Source of the DNA: Bacteroidota bacterium
Lineage (GTDB): Bacteria > Bacteroidota > Bacteroidia > 2-12-FULL-35-15
Direction of reading: 5' to 3'
DNA: 64,000 bases
Assembly: GCA_017303895.1 (NCBI GenBank)
Contig: JAFLBF010000005.1
Coordinates: 62,001 to 126,000, forward strand
In this document: in pieces, positions 16,455-25,085 of the stretch
Position numbering within the stretch: position 1 is the stretch's first letter
Layout: the number at the start of each line of letters is the position of its first letter
Program-made: the position numbers and the translations under genes
The notes under the pieces: model-generated
What the model was told of the DNA's origin: nothing
The model's database searches: none
Seen by the model: the letters and a program-made list of their open reading frames with translations, nothing else

Positions 16455-19400
16455 TCTCCAATTTTTATAATTTCGCCTAAATGATTAATTCTAATTTTTG
16501 TTATTCGAATTAATTGAGAATTTGAAGTTATGTTTATCCAAGTTAATTCAGGTATATTTCTCTCGACAGTTGTTTCTAAATGGTGTCTAAAATGAATGTC
16601 AAACTGTCCATTAGATTTTTTACTCATTTTTTGTAATCTAAATAATTTTTTACTGATAATTGGCCTGTTTTTATGGTCAAGGAAATTAAGCTCATTTTCA
16701 GCTGGTTTTTCGGAATGTTTTAAATCGAAAACAAATAAATCGTTAATCATCATTGAAAACTGAAATGCTCCAAGTATACTATCATCTTTTTTATTAATTA
16801 TCGGATAAGGTTTACCTGTTTGCTGAATATTTATTGTGCCAATAGAAATTGCCTCCCAAAATGAAATAACTTTTTCGTTAAATTTCCCGTTTCCATCTCG
16901 ATATATTAGGGCATGATGATTGCCACCGGTTTTAACGAAGCCATTTCTTAATTGTTCTACTTTACTTTCATCATATACGGTAACAGATTTAATTTGAATT
17001 CCTTTTTCTTTATTTAACCAAATGGGGTTATCTCTTAAATTAGAAAAAGCCTCTTTTATTTTCCCGCTTTTTGCTATTCTATCTTGAATAATGCTTTTAA
17101 TTTTTTTATCTGTAATCTTTTCTACTTGTGCAGATGTAAAATTCTCAGAAATAGGGACACGTTTTGTACAGGTTTCTTCATATACCTGAACTTCTTTAAG
17201 TTCTTGATTTTTATATACTATTGGATTCTTTTTTAATATTTTTGAATTAAACGCAATTTCAGGGTTATCTTGGTGTTGGGATAGATGATTTTTAATTAAG
17301 TTTTTAATTTCGGGGTTTACAATGTTATCGGGATTGGTGAATTTTTCATTTAGTTTAGCTTTTTTTTCTGCAACTCTTTTTACTTTACCCATCACAGTAT
17401 CTTCGTGTATTCTACCTCTTGGGGTCCATGTTGTTTGGGGCTTAGCGTTTTTAGGTTCGTTAATATTTTTACTTAAAACCTTGGAGGATTTTTTAATAGA
17501 AATAAAGATGCTTTCTAGATGCTTTTTTGCCTCTTCTCTTATATTTTTAATTGGAGAATAGTAATAATCATCAATTAAATCAGCAAACGATTTAATGTCT
17601 AGCTTTTCAAAATCATAGGTAGCTTTAATTTTTTCTAATTCTTCATTGCTAAGAGCATCCCTTTGGTATTGATATATTTTATTTAGATTATTGAGTTTAA
17701 ATATGATTTTCTGATCTGTTAATGCACAGATTAAGGCATCAACAGCATGATGTCTGTGGTCATCTCTCTTGCTCCAGTCTTTAATCGTTTCGAAGGTTTT
17801 TATGTTACCTAGTTTGTCTTTGTATTCTTTAGTTTCTATTTGTCCAATAGCTTTATATTTATCAAAGCTAATTTCTTGCAATACATCTTTTAATTCCCAC
17901 TTTTCACGTAAAAAGTCAGTAATTTGTCCAGTAGTTGTATATGTATTTTCACAAACATTTTTAAGCATTTTTACTGCCTCTTTTGAAATGTACTGTGAGT
18001 CTTTCTTCATTCTTTCCACAAAATCAGAAGGAATGTCTTCTCCCTTACACATAAGGTTTTCAAATTTTGATTTTGAAATAGAACCTTTTCCATCTTTATA
18101 AAAATCGTTTACTTTTTTTATATATTGCTCAAGAACATCTGCCCCTTTTGATTCCATAAAGTCGTATGCGGTCATTTGATTTTTACCTTCTTTACCGCTG
18201 TTACATTTTCTATGAGCTAGTATGTAATTGTTTGAATTGTTACTAAATGATCTCGATTTTGGTAAAATGTGCTCAATTTCTCCATTTCCAGTTAAAAAAT
18301 CTGTTTTTGTTATCGGATTACTACAGTACAAGCATTGTTTATCAGTTTCATTCCACAATTTATAACGTTGAACGTCTCTTCCATTTACAATTTTATAACT
18401 GTATTCTTTTTGTAACATTTCTCTTACTTTATCATTCTCTTTTTTGTTTTTTGAATTTAGGTTAGTGAGATTTTTTCTTGTTTTAGCACTATTTCTAAGT
18501 TCTCTGGCTAATTCAACTCTTATTTCATCAAACTTTCCATGTTTATAAATAGCAAGATTCACAATATTTACAACTTGATTTAATATTTGCTCAACAACAG
18601 GGTTCCTTAAACTGTTTTGTTTAATTGGGCTTAATTTTTTTTCTAGTTTTATTTTAGTTTTATAACCACTATGGTCATATTTTATAGCATCGCATGCTTC
18701 GCTATAATTTAATCCTTTTTGTAAATGGGGTAATAGTTTTCTTATTGCTCGTGTTGATAAATTGCCATAATCGGAGGTGTAGCCAACTTCTTTTGAAATA
18801 ATTTCGGATTGTTTTTTTGTGAATTTAAACCTTTGTTCGAGGGTTTTAATAACATCATTTTCATTAGGTATTGAGTAGGTTATATGCCATAACTCCATTA
18901 GGCCACCTTTTTCATCATTTTTATCTAAATTGAAAAATAGATAATCTTCCGGAGTTGTTATATCCGCTTTTGTTAATGCATTTTTAATAATAGAATAGGT
19001 TCTACTTCCATCAAGTTCAGTAAAATTTAAATAACCTTCATTCCTTTTTAATCCTAGTGTTTTTTTTATTTCAGTAACAGTTAGTTTGTATTTATTATTT
19101 AGTTTTTCTCCAAAGAATAATATATTAAATAATTCTTGTTTTTGTCCTAATGTTGGTTTTGTTTTTGTTCCATTTTCATATGTAATCTCCAAGTCATTTA
19201 AACGCTGCCATATTTTAAAAACCTCAAAATACGGGGATGATTTCGTGACAGCCTTATGATGTTTTTCAAATTGACAGTTTGACACTAATCCTTTTTGACT
19301 TTTTAAAGGTCTTTGATAAAAGATAATTTTATTGCGTATTATATTGTATAAAGTCCCTCTATTATCATCTTCATTTACGCCACCAGTTAATATTTTACTG

Positions 19401-20020
19401 TGATATTTTTTTTGACACTCCCAAATTCTATCAAATTCCTCAATGTACGATGCTCGTAAATATGTCCTTTCTCTTAAAATTATTTCGAAACTATTTTTTG
19501 TGTTTATTATTTCAGAGTATAACTGTTGTCCTATTGTTTTGCCATTTAATTCGTGTTCTAGTTCGGCAATTCTTTTTTTGTAATCCGTGGAATTTTCTTC
19601 TTCGGAATTTGATTTTCTATTACTTAAAAAGCCTCTACGTTGGTTTAATAAAATTAAAACACGACCTAATTCTTTCAATGATATTTGTTTTGTAACAGCA
19701 TTTGCCCTCAATTGGTACAATTCATTGGTGGGAAGCTTAAATAATAGATCGCTTGGGAACAAATTGTGCTCCTTAAGAATTGTATATAAAAAGTCACGTC
19801 TTTGCTTAAAGCGCTGATATCCTCTTCTTATGCTTCTATTTGTAGTTCGATCTAAGTTTTTACTTGCGGTATTTCCTGAATAAAATTTTCCATGAAAATT
19901 AGGATCTTCAGGGACTATTCGTACTGCTAATTCTTTTATCTCTTTTTGTTTGTTTTCCTCGTAAACTACAGAAAGCCCCACAGAAGAAACTCCAATATCC
20001 AATCCTAAAATCTTTTTCAT
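16451..20020 (-). CDS. cas9: CRISPR-associated endonuclease Cas9, type II-C
   Basis: 1189 residues, with all nuclease motifs intact. RuvC-I: D8 in ILGLDIGVSSVG. Arg-rich bridge helix: NRSIRRGYQRFKQRR (61-75). RuvC-II: E503 in IRVELAREL. HNH: H584 (EIEHILPKS) and N607 (HRKCNSGK), with C563 and C566 as a likely zinc pair. RuvC-III: H758 and D761 (HRHHAVDALI). The C-terminal 350 residues would hold the wedge and PAM-interacting domains. The absence of csn2 and cas4 makes this subtype II-C. It is shorter than many Bacteroidota Cas9 proteins (roughly 1350-1500 residues) and longer than compact Neisseria-type ones. By eye it is more AT-rich than flanking housekeeping genes, consistent with acquisition by transfer. 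Confidence 0.98.
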   Translation of the reverse strand: MKKILGLDIGVSSVGLSVVYEENKQKEIKELAVRIVPEDPNFHGKFYSGNTASKNLDRTTNRSIRRGYQRFKQRRDFLYTILKEHNLFPSDLLFKLPTNELYQLRANAVTKQISLKELGRVLILLNQRRGFLSNRKSNSEEENSTDYKKRIAELEHELNGKTIGQQLYSEIINTKNSFEIILRERTYLRASYIEEFDRIWECQKKYHSKILTGGVNEDDNRGTLYNIIRNKIIFYQRPLKSQKGLVSNCQFEKHHKAVTKSSPYFEVFKIWQRLNDLEITYENGTKTKPTLGQKQELFNILFFGEKLNNKYKLTVTEIKKTLGLKRNEGYLNFTELDGSRTYSIIKNALTKADITTPEDYLFFNLDKNDEKGGLMELWHITYSIPNENDVIKTLEQRFKFTKKQSEIISKEVGYTSDYGNLSTRAIRKLLPHLQKGLNYSEACDAIKYDHSGYKTKIKLEKKLSPIKQNSLRNPVVEQILNQVVNIVNLAIYKHGKFDEIRVELARELRNSAKTRKNLTNLNSKNKKENDKVREMLQKEYSYKIVNGRDVQRYKLWNETDKQCLYCSNPITKTDFLTGNGEIEHILPKSRSFSNNSNNYILAHRKCNSGKEGKNQMTAYDFMESKGADVLEQYIKKVNDFYKDGKGSISKSKFENLMCKGEDIPSDFVERMKKDSQYISKEAVKMLKNVCENTYTTTGQITDFLREKWELKDVLQEISFDKYKAIGQIETKEYKDKLGNIKTFETIKDWSKRDDHRHHAVDALICALTDQKIIFKLNNLNKIYQYQRDALSNEELEKIKATYDFEKLDIKSFADLIDDYYYSPIKNIREEAKKHLESIFISIKKSSKVLSKNINEPKNAKPQTTWTPRGRIHEDTVMGKVKRVAEKKAKLNEKFTNPDNIVNPEIKNLIKNHLSQHQDNPEIAFNSKILKKNPIVYKNQELKEVQVYEETCTKRVPISENFTSAQVEKITDKKIKSIIQDRIAKSGKIKEAFSNLRDNPIWLNKEKGIQIKSVTVYDESKVEQLRNGFVKTGGNHHALIYRDGNGKFNEKVISFWEAISIGTINIQQTGKPYPIINKKDDSILGAFQFSMMINDLFVFDLKHSEKPAENELNFLDHKNRPIISKKLFRLQKMSKKSNGQFDIHFRHHLETTVERNIPELTWINITSNSQLIRITKIRINHLGEIIKIGE

Positions 20021-20052
20021 ATCTGTATATAATTTATTTGCAATTTAAAAAT

Positions 20053-20082
20053 TTTGAGGATAAAAACAAATGATTATATTTG
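20053..20082 (+). promoter_or_regulatory. tracrRNA promoter
   Basis: TTTG (20053-20056), 18 nt, TATATTTG (20075-20082): a near-ideal Bacteroidota promoter. It would start transcription at about 20087, exactly where the anti-repeat begins. The same TTG-N18-TAnnTTTG geometry occurs in every intact CRISPR repeat. The cas9 promoter must lie on the opposite strand within 20021-20075. Confidence 0.75.
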
Positions 20083-20086
20083 TGTA

Positions 20087-20162
20087 CATTTTGAAGCAAA
20101 TCACAATAAGGATTATTCCGTTGTGAAAACATTTAAAGCGGGAGGTAACTCTCGCTTTTTTT
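20087..20162 (+). ncRNA. tracrRNA
   Basis: The anti-repeat ACATTTTGAAGCAAATCACA (20087-20106) is complementary to the first 22 nt of the CRISPR repeat with one bulged base. A CACAA...TTGTG stem (20102-20106 with 20121-20125) around AAGGATTATTCC could form the nexus. A terminator hairpin follows: AGCGGGAG (20137-20144) with CTCTCGCT (20149-20156) and seven T residues. The predicted RNA is about 75 nt and diverges from cas9. It pairs with pre-crRNA for RNase III processing and Cas9 loading. Confidence 0.92.
20137..20162 (+). terminator. tracrRNA terminator
   Basis: AGCGGGAG, loop GTAA, CTCTCGCT, then seven T residues. An 8-bp stem with one G-T pair. Copy F of the GC-rich element begins 10 bp downstream. 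Confidence 0.88.
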
Positions 20163-20171
20163 ATGATCTTT

Positions 20172-20306
20172 TCCTCCCCCTACCCCCTCCAGAGGGGGAC
20201 AATCTCCGAAATTGAGTTTGTATAATTAATGTTCTTTATTTTTTTTAGTTTTCCCTCTGCCTCCTTCTGAGTGGATAGACTCCGTGATTTTGTTCTTGCT
20301 AATTAG
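20172..20306 (+). repeat. GC-rich elements, copies F and G (outer right)
   Basis: F (20172-20201) has an intact core CCTCCCCCTACCCCCTCC then AGAGGGGGACA and tail AAATTGAGTTTGTATAATT. G (from 20251) is a strongly decayed second unit (CCTCCTTCTGAGTGGATAG then ACTCCGTGATTTTG). F is inverted relative to copy A at 12771, so the two define the outer edges of the CRISPR region. The remainder of the gap to 20365 is AT-rich and holds only the presumed promoter of the next gene. Confidence 0.8.
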
Positions 20307-20365
20307 AAATAAAATGATTTACTTTAAGGTATATTAAATCATCCCCCAAATAATAAATACCCAAC

Positions 20366-22780
20366 ATGAATTTTAAGAATTTATTTTTTGCAGTTGTAAG
20401 TACTGTTATGCTTGCATCGCTTGCCTCAGCCCAAAATCTGAATGTGACATTTCGTGCTCAATTACAATATCCTGGTCAGACCTGTGCTAATATTTGCGGC
20501 TATGTCGATTCATTAGGAAATGAATATGCCTTGGTAGGTGCTTCATTAGGAATGTCAATCGTGGATGTTACCAATCCAAATACTCCTGTTGAAGTATTAC
20601 AAATTCCCGGACCGGATAACCTTTGGAAAGAGATCAAAGTCCGTGGAAAATATGCTTATGTTACCAGCGAAGGCGGTAATGGTTTGCAAATTGTGAATTT
20701 GAGCAGTTTGCCAAATACAGCGGGAGTTGTTTCACACTATTGGACCGGAGACGGTGCGATTGCAGGTCAGTTGAATACGATCCATGCTTTGCATATTGAT
20801 AATAACTTTGTGTATCTATATGGCAGTAATTTGTTTAATGGAGGCGCGGTTGTAGCTGATATTACTGATCCCTGGAATCCAACTTATGTAGGTAAGTACG
20901 AAAATTCTACTTCCTCATACGTTCATGATGGATATGTTAGAAATGATACCTTGTATGCAGGACATATCTACGATGGATTTTACTCGGTGGTAGATTTTAC
21001 AAATAAATCTAATCCAATTGAATTGGTTAGTCAGCAATTTACTCCTACTCAGTTTACACATAATACCTGGTTATCGACCGATAGCAAAACCTTATTCACA
21101 ACGGATGAGAACGATGGATCATTTTTAACAGCTTACGATGTGAGTGATCTGGGAAATATTAATGAATTAGATCGTATTCAATCAAATCCCGGTTCAAATT
21201 CAATTGTTCATAATACCCACATTATACAAGTTGGGGGGAATGATTATGCTGTTACTTCCTGGTATAAAGATGGTTTCACGATCGTGGATGCTGATCGTCC
21301 ACACAATTTGATACAAGTAGGGGATTATGATTCATATCCTGCCGGAAGTGGGCCAGGATTTGAAGGTGATTGGGGAGTGTATCCATATTTACCTTCCGGA
21401 ACAATTGTCGTTTCAAATATTGATGAAGGATTATTTGTTTTTAGTCCGAATTATGTCCGTGCATGCTATCTGGAAGGTGTTGTTACGGATTCTATTACAG
21501 GCTTACCTATTTTTGATGCATTGGTAGAGATCTTGACCACTACTGCCACCGAACACTCAAAGTTGTCGGGAGAATACGCTACAGGAATACCTTCTCCCGG
21601 TGGCACCTATTCTGTTCGTTATTCAAAAGCGGGTTATGTAACTAAAGTTGTTACAGGAGTTGTTTTAAGTGGTGGAGTTGTGAATATTCAAAATGTTCAG
21701 TTATCTCCTATTGCGTCATTTGCTCTGTCCGGACAAGTGGTTGAACAAGGAACATCTAATGGAATTGCAAACGCTAATGTGCGAATAATGAGTTCTGTTT
21801 ATGATTTTCAAACAGTTGCCGATGCTTCAGGGAACTTTACTTTTCCTGCTGTTTATGCCGATAACTATCAGTTAACTGCCGGTAAATGGGGATATGTAAC
21901 GAATTGCTCCCAAACGCAATCAATCAGTTCTTCTTCCGGTGTTATTACTATTGAATTAGAGAAAGGATATTATGATGATTTTACGTTCGATTTTGGTTGG
22001 ACGGTTAATGGAACTGCAACTGTCGGGGCATGGGAAAGAGGAGAGCCTCTTGGTACAATGAATAATACAGTTCAATCTAATCCTGAAGTGGATGATTCAA
22101 CTGATTGTTTTGATCTTGCTTTCGTTACCGGAAATGGTGGTGGGGCAGCAGGCGATAACGATTTAGATGGAGGTTATACACGTCTGGTTTCTCCTTATTT
22201 TGACTTAACATCTTATACATCTCCTTATTTAGATTATTCTCGTTGGTTCTACACCGGTGGAGGTTCAGGAACTCCAAATGATTCCTTGAATATTTATTTG
22301 AGTAATGCTGATACTACGGTAAGAATAGAGTTTGCAAATGTGGGAACAGCCAATAATTCGAATTGGATACATCGCACGTTTAATATTAATTCATATATCC
22401 AGCCAACAGATTCTATGCAATTGATCGTCCGTAGTGCTGATAATGCTCCCGGACATTTAGTTGAAGCAGGGTTTGATAAGTTTGTTATTTCAGAAGGACC
22501 AACAGGTATCAATGATTTAACTTCAAATTTTGGAACTGTTAAAGCATTTCCGAATCCATTTACCGATGATATAACTATTGTTTATGACCTGCATTCGGAA
22601 TTGAGCAATGCGGTGTTATTTGTAGTAGATCTATCTGGAAGAGTAGTACAACAGCAGCGATTATTGCAAGCAGCTGGTTCGGTTAAACTGATGAATGAGT
22701 TGAGTGAAGGTGCTTATTTTGTAAGAATACAGAATGGTGCTGAGCAGACGAAACAAGTTAAGATCATTAAGATCAAATAG
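20366..22780 (+). CDS. Secreted LVIVD-type propeller protein with T9SS sorting domain
   Basis: 804 residues. Signal peptide about 1-22 (ASLASAQ). Residues 23-370 hold repeats of the form SIVDVTNPNTPVEV, VADITDPWNPTYVG and TIVDADRPHNLIQVG, the LVIVD/choice-of-anchor-B propeller. Two carboxypeptidase-regulatory-like beta domains follow (about 372-450 and 455-530), then a jelly-roll region (about 535-710). The end (AFPNPFTDDITIVYDL to QVKIIKIK) is a type A Por sorting domain, sending the protein through the type IX system to the surface. Function is unknown; adhesion or surface binding is plausible. It marks the chromosomal side of the right CRISPR boundary. Confidence 0.88.
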   Translation: MNFKNLFFAVVSTVMLASLASAQNLNVTFRAQLQYPGQTCANICGYVDSLGNEYALVGASLGMSIVDVTNPNTPVEVLQIPGPDNLWKEIKVRGKYAYVTSEGGNGLQIVNLSSLPNTAGVVSHYWTGDGAIAGQLNTIHALHIDNNFVYLYGSNLFNGGAVVADITDPWNPTYVGKYENSTSSYVHDGYVRNDTLYAGHIYDGFYSVVDFTNKSNPIELVSQQFTPTQFTHNTWLSTDSKTLFTTDENDGSFLTAYDVSDLGNINELDRIQSNPGSNSIVHNTHIIQVGGNDYAVTSWYKDGFTIVDADRPHNLIQVGDYDSYPAGSGPGFEGDWGVYPYLPSGTIVVSNIDEGLFVFSPNYVRACYLEGVVTDSITGLPIFDALVEILTTTATEHSKLSGEYATGIPSPGGTYSVRYSKAGYVTKVVTGVVLSGGVVNIQNVQLSPIASFALSGQVVEQGTSNGIANANVRIMSSVYDFQTVADASGNFTFPAVYADNYQLTAGKWGYVTNCSQTQSISSSSGVITIELEKGYYDDFTFDFGWTVNGTATVGAWERGEPLGTMNNTVQSNPEVDDSTDCFDLAFVTGNGGGAAGDNDLDGGYTRLVSPYFDLTSYTSPYLDYSRWFYTGGGSGTPNDSLNIYLSNADTTVRIEFANVGTANNSNWIHRTFNINSYIQPTDSMQLIVRSADNAPGHLVEAGFDKFVISEGPTGINDLTSNFGTVKAFPNPFTDDITIVYDLHSELSNAVLFVVDLSGRVVQQQRLLQAAGSVKLMNELSEGAYFVRIQNGAEQTKQVKIIKIK

Positions 22781-22794
22781 AATTTATACAGAAT

Positions 22795-22831
22795 AAAAAA
22801 AGCGGGGCGATCAAATCGCCCCGCTTTTTTT
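22795..22831. terminator. Bidirectional intrinsic terminator
   Basis: AGCGGGGCGAT (22801-22811), loop CAA, ATCGCCCCGCT (22815-22825), with A residues on the left and T residues on the right. It serves both the propeller protein gene and the convergent OmpA-family gene. Confidence 0.93.
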
Positions 22832-22848
22832 ATTGTCTATTTCTAGAA

Positions 22849-24417
22849 TTATTTTGTGAATTTAAATTCTGTTCTTCTGTTCAATTCATGCTCCAATTCC
22901 GAGCAATCAACTCCATTCTTACAGCGATTTTTTATTTGTGTTTCTCCAAATCCTTTCGCTCCTAAACGGGAAGCCGCTATTCCTTTAGATGTAAGATAGT
23001 TTAGAACTGTTTGAGAACGTTTGCCTGACAAGGTAAGATTGTAATTATCATCTCCGGTTGCATCAGTATGACTTTCAATTGCCAATTTTAATGACATATT
23101 TTGATTCATGGCATTGACGATCTGGTCGAGGATGATCATTGATTTATCGTCTATCTCAGCTGAATTCGGAGCGTAATAGATGTCCCCGATCACAGTAAGT
23201 TGTTTGTCGGATGATTTGCCGAAATTACGGATCTTAAGCTCCGTGTCTTCTACTTCTTCTTTTGCTAATACATGTAATTCTGCAGGAAGGATCTTATAGA
23301 CAAATGCATTTCCGGAACGTTCCAATGTTTTTACAATGGTTCCATCTACTTTTGCCAAATGGATCAATTGATCTTTCAGCTGCGCATCGTCTTCGGCAGG
23401 AATGCTGATCAAATAGTTCTCTTCTGCACTTAAGTTTTTAAATGTAAAGTCACCATAACTATTGGTAACAGTAATTTGGATGATACTATCATTTCCGTTC
23501 TTAAGAACAACCTTTTTATTCTTTAATGGAATATTTTTCTCTTTTCCTGTTAATAATTTACCGCTATACTCCATTACCAGTACAGAGTCAATTCCTGCTG
23601 CTACACCACAGTTTCCGGAACTATTGCGCTGTACAGAAATTGTAATAGGGTTAGCTGTTAGCACTTCTCTCGCTTTGGTCTTTCTGTTATAAAATTCCAC
23701 TTTAATATCATCCAGCATAAAATTTTCTCCAGGCTGTAGTTTCGTTGCATAATTAAAGCTGGAATCGTTCAATCCTAAAGTTGTATTAACTATTTTTTCA
23801 ATATTGGTAGGGTTTCTTCTCCCATCCATTTTCGGTAAAACGAAATTGTATGATAAGATCTTTATATCAACTTGTGGATTAGAGTTGATGATCGTGAAGG
23901 TCGGATAACGTAGGATCTCTTTCACAGAAGCAGATTCTCCACTTTTAAAGCAGGAAAATTTTAGTACCAGATCATCTTTCGCCTGAGAAGTCTTTTCATC
24001 ACATTTCTTTTTTGCTTTGTCATTCATGTATAAAGTTGTGGTTGGAGCCACTTGATCCTCATATTGCTGTGTTTTCTTGTTAAAAACAGAAACGTTCACA
24101 TTTTGGATCATTACTTTTTCTGCGCGTTTAAAGTTTCTAAGTAATTCTTCACGTATTCTGTCGGTGATAAGCGATGAATTTGCTTTAAATGTATATATCT
24201 TGCCTTTCTTTACTTGAATGGCAAGTTCCCAGCTTTTTACATTGATGTTCGCATTCCCATTGCCAAGAATCTGTATAGCTTTTGTTTTTTCGATTGCCTT
24301 GATCGTAAGGGAGTCATTGTTGCCATAGCAGCCAAATTGTGTTTTTAGCTCATTGTTTTGAGCATTAACAACTATGGTCAATAAAAATGCGATAATAAAT
24401 AAGGAATAATTTTTCAT
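22849..24417 (-). CDS. OmpA-family outer membrane protein
   Basis: 522 residues from the ATG at 24417 (MKNYSLFIIAFLL), preferred over an upstream ATG at 24438 because it starts a clean signal peptide ending VVNAQ. The middle is beta-rich with two similar segments (KSWELAIQVKKG and KILSYNFVLPKMDG), perhaps duplicated domains, then a carboxypeptidase-regulatory-like domain. The C-terminal OmpA domain (about 410-522; IESHTDATGDDNYN, SGKRSQTVLNYL, RRTEF) binds peptidoglycan. Cysteines in KNRCKNGVDCSE could form a disulfide. It probably tethers the outer membrane to the wall. Confidence 0.87.
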   Translation of the reverse strand: MKNYSLFIIAFLLTIVVNAQNNELKTQFGCYGNNDSLTIKAIEKTKAIQILGNGNANINVKSWELAIQVKKGKIYTFKANSSLITDRIREELLRNFKRAEKVMIQNVNVSVFNKKTQQYEDQVAPTTTLYMNDKAKKKCDEKTSQAKDDLVLKFSCFKSGESASVKEILRYPTFTIINSNPQVDIKILSYNFVLPKMDGRRNPTNIEKIVNTTLGLNDSSFNYATKLQPGENFMLDDIKVEFYNRKTKAREVLTANPITISVQRNSSGNCGVAAGIDSVLVMEYSGKLLTGKEKNIPLKNKKVVLKNGNDSIIQITVTNSYGDFTFKNLSAEENYLISIPAEDDAQLKDQLIHLAKVDGTIVKTLERSGNAFVYKILPAELHVLAKEEVEDTELKIRNFGKSSDKQLTVIGDIYYAPNSAEIDDKSMIILDQIVNAMNQNMSLKLAIESHTDATGDDNYNLTLSGKRSQTVLNYLTSKGIAASRLGAKGFGETQIKNRCKNGVDCSELEHELNRRTEFKFTK

Positions 24418-24463
24418 GATGTGGAATTGTTTGATCAAAGCTAGTAAAAATTAAGATGCTGTT

Positions 24464-24498
24464 AAAAAAAAACAGGATCGTAATGATCCTGTTTTTTT
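24464..24498. terminator. Bidirectional intrinsic terminator
   Basis: AAACAGGATC (24470-24479), loop GTAAT, GATCCTGTTT (24485-24494), with A residues on the left and T residues on the right. On the minus strand it ends the murA-thioredoxin transcript. Confidence 0.88.
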
Positions 24499-24515
24499 AA
24501 TAATATTAAAACTAA

Positions 24516-25064
24516 TTATTTCAATAGCTTTTTTAGTTCGTTTTCTAGACCCGGTCCTCTCAGTTGCTCTCCTTTTGCAACAATGATCCCGTCACCATTG
24601 ATTAGGAAGCCGGCCGGAATAGAATTTACTCCGTATTGAGCTGCTCCTTTTGATCCCCATCCACCTAGGTCACTTACATGATTTTCCCAAACCAATCCGT
24701 CTTTTGCGATAGCATTCACCCAAGCATCTTTGTTTTGATCTAATGAAACACTGAAAACAGTGAAGCCTTTTGCGCCTTTAAATTTTGATTCCTTGTATTT
24801 GTTATAGGTCGCCACAACATTTGGGTTTTCTCTACGGCATGGACCACACCAGGAAGCCCAAAAGTCGATCAATACCACTTTCCCTTTTAATGAGGATAAT
24901 GCCAATGGCGTTCCCTTAGGAGTGTTGTATTTTAGGTCAGGTGCTTTGTTACCTATTTGGGTGCCTTCCACAGCACCTGATTGCGTTTTGTTGTCAGATT
25001 TAATAAAGCCGAATGCTAAAACAGAAACGGCAGCTACAGTAAGTAGGATGTTAATTTTTTTCAT
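24516..25064 (-). CDS. TlpA/ResA-like thioredoxin-fold protein
   Basis: 182 residues. The N-terminal hydrophobic segment (about 5-20) is a signal peptide or anchor. The thioredoxin domain has the redox motif C73-G-P-C76 in FWASWCGPCRRE, and the cis-Pro is in NSIPAGFL. Family members keep periplasmic cysteines reduced or act in stress repair. It lies 21 bp downstream of murA and shares its terminator; no cytochrome maturation genes are nearby to suggest a substrate. Confidence 0.9.
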   Translation of the reverse strand: MKKINILLTVAAVSVLAFGFIKSDNKTQSGAVEGTQIGNKAPDLKYNTPKGTPLALSSLKGKVVLIDFWASWCGPCRRENPNVVATYNKYKESKFKGAKGFTVFSVSLDQNKDAWVNAIAKDGLVWENHVSDLGGWGSKGAAQYGVNSIPAGFLINGDGIIVAKGEQLRGPGLENELKKLLK

Positions 25065-25085
25065 AGTCCGAAGTTACAATTTTTT

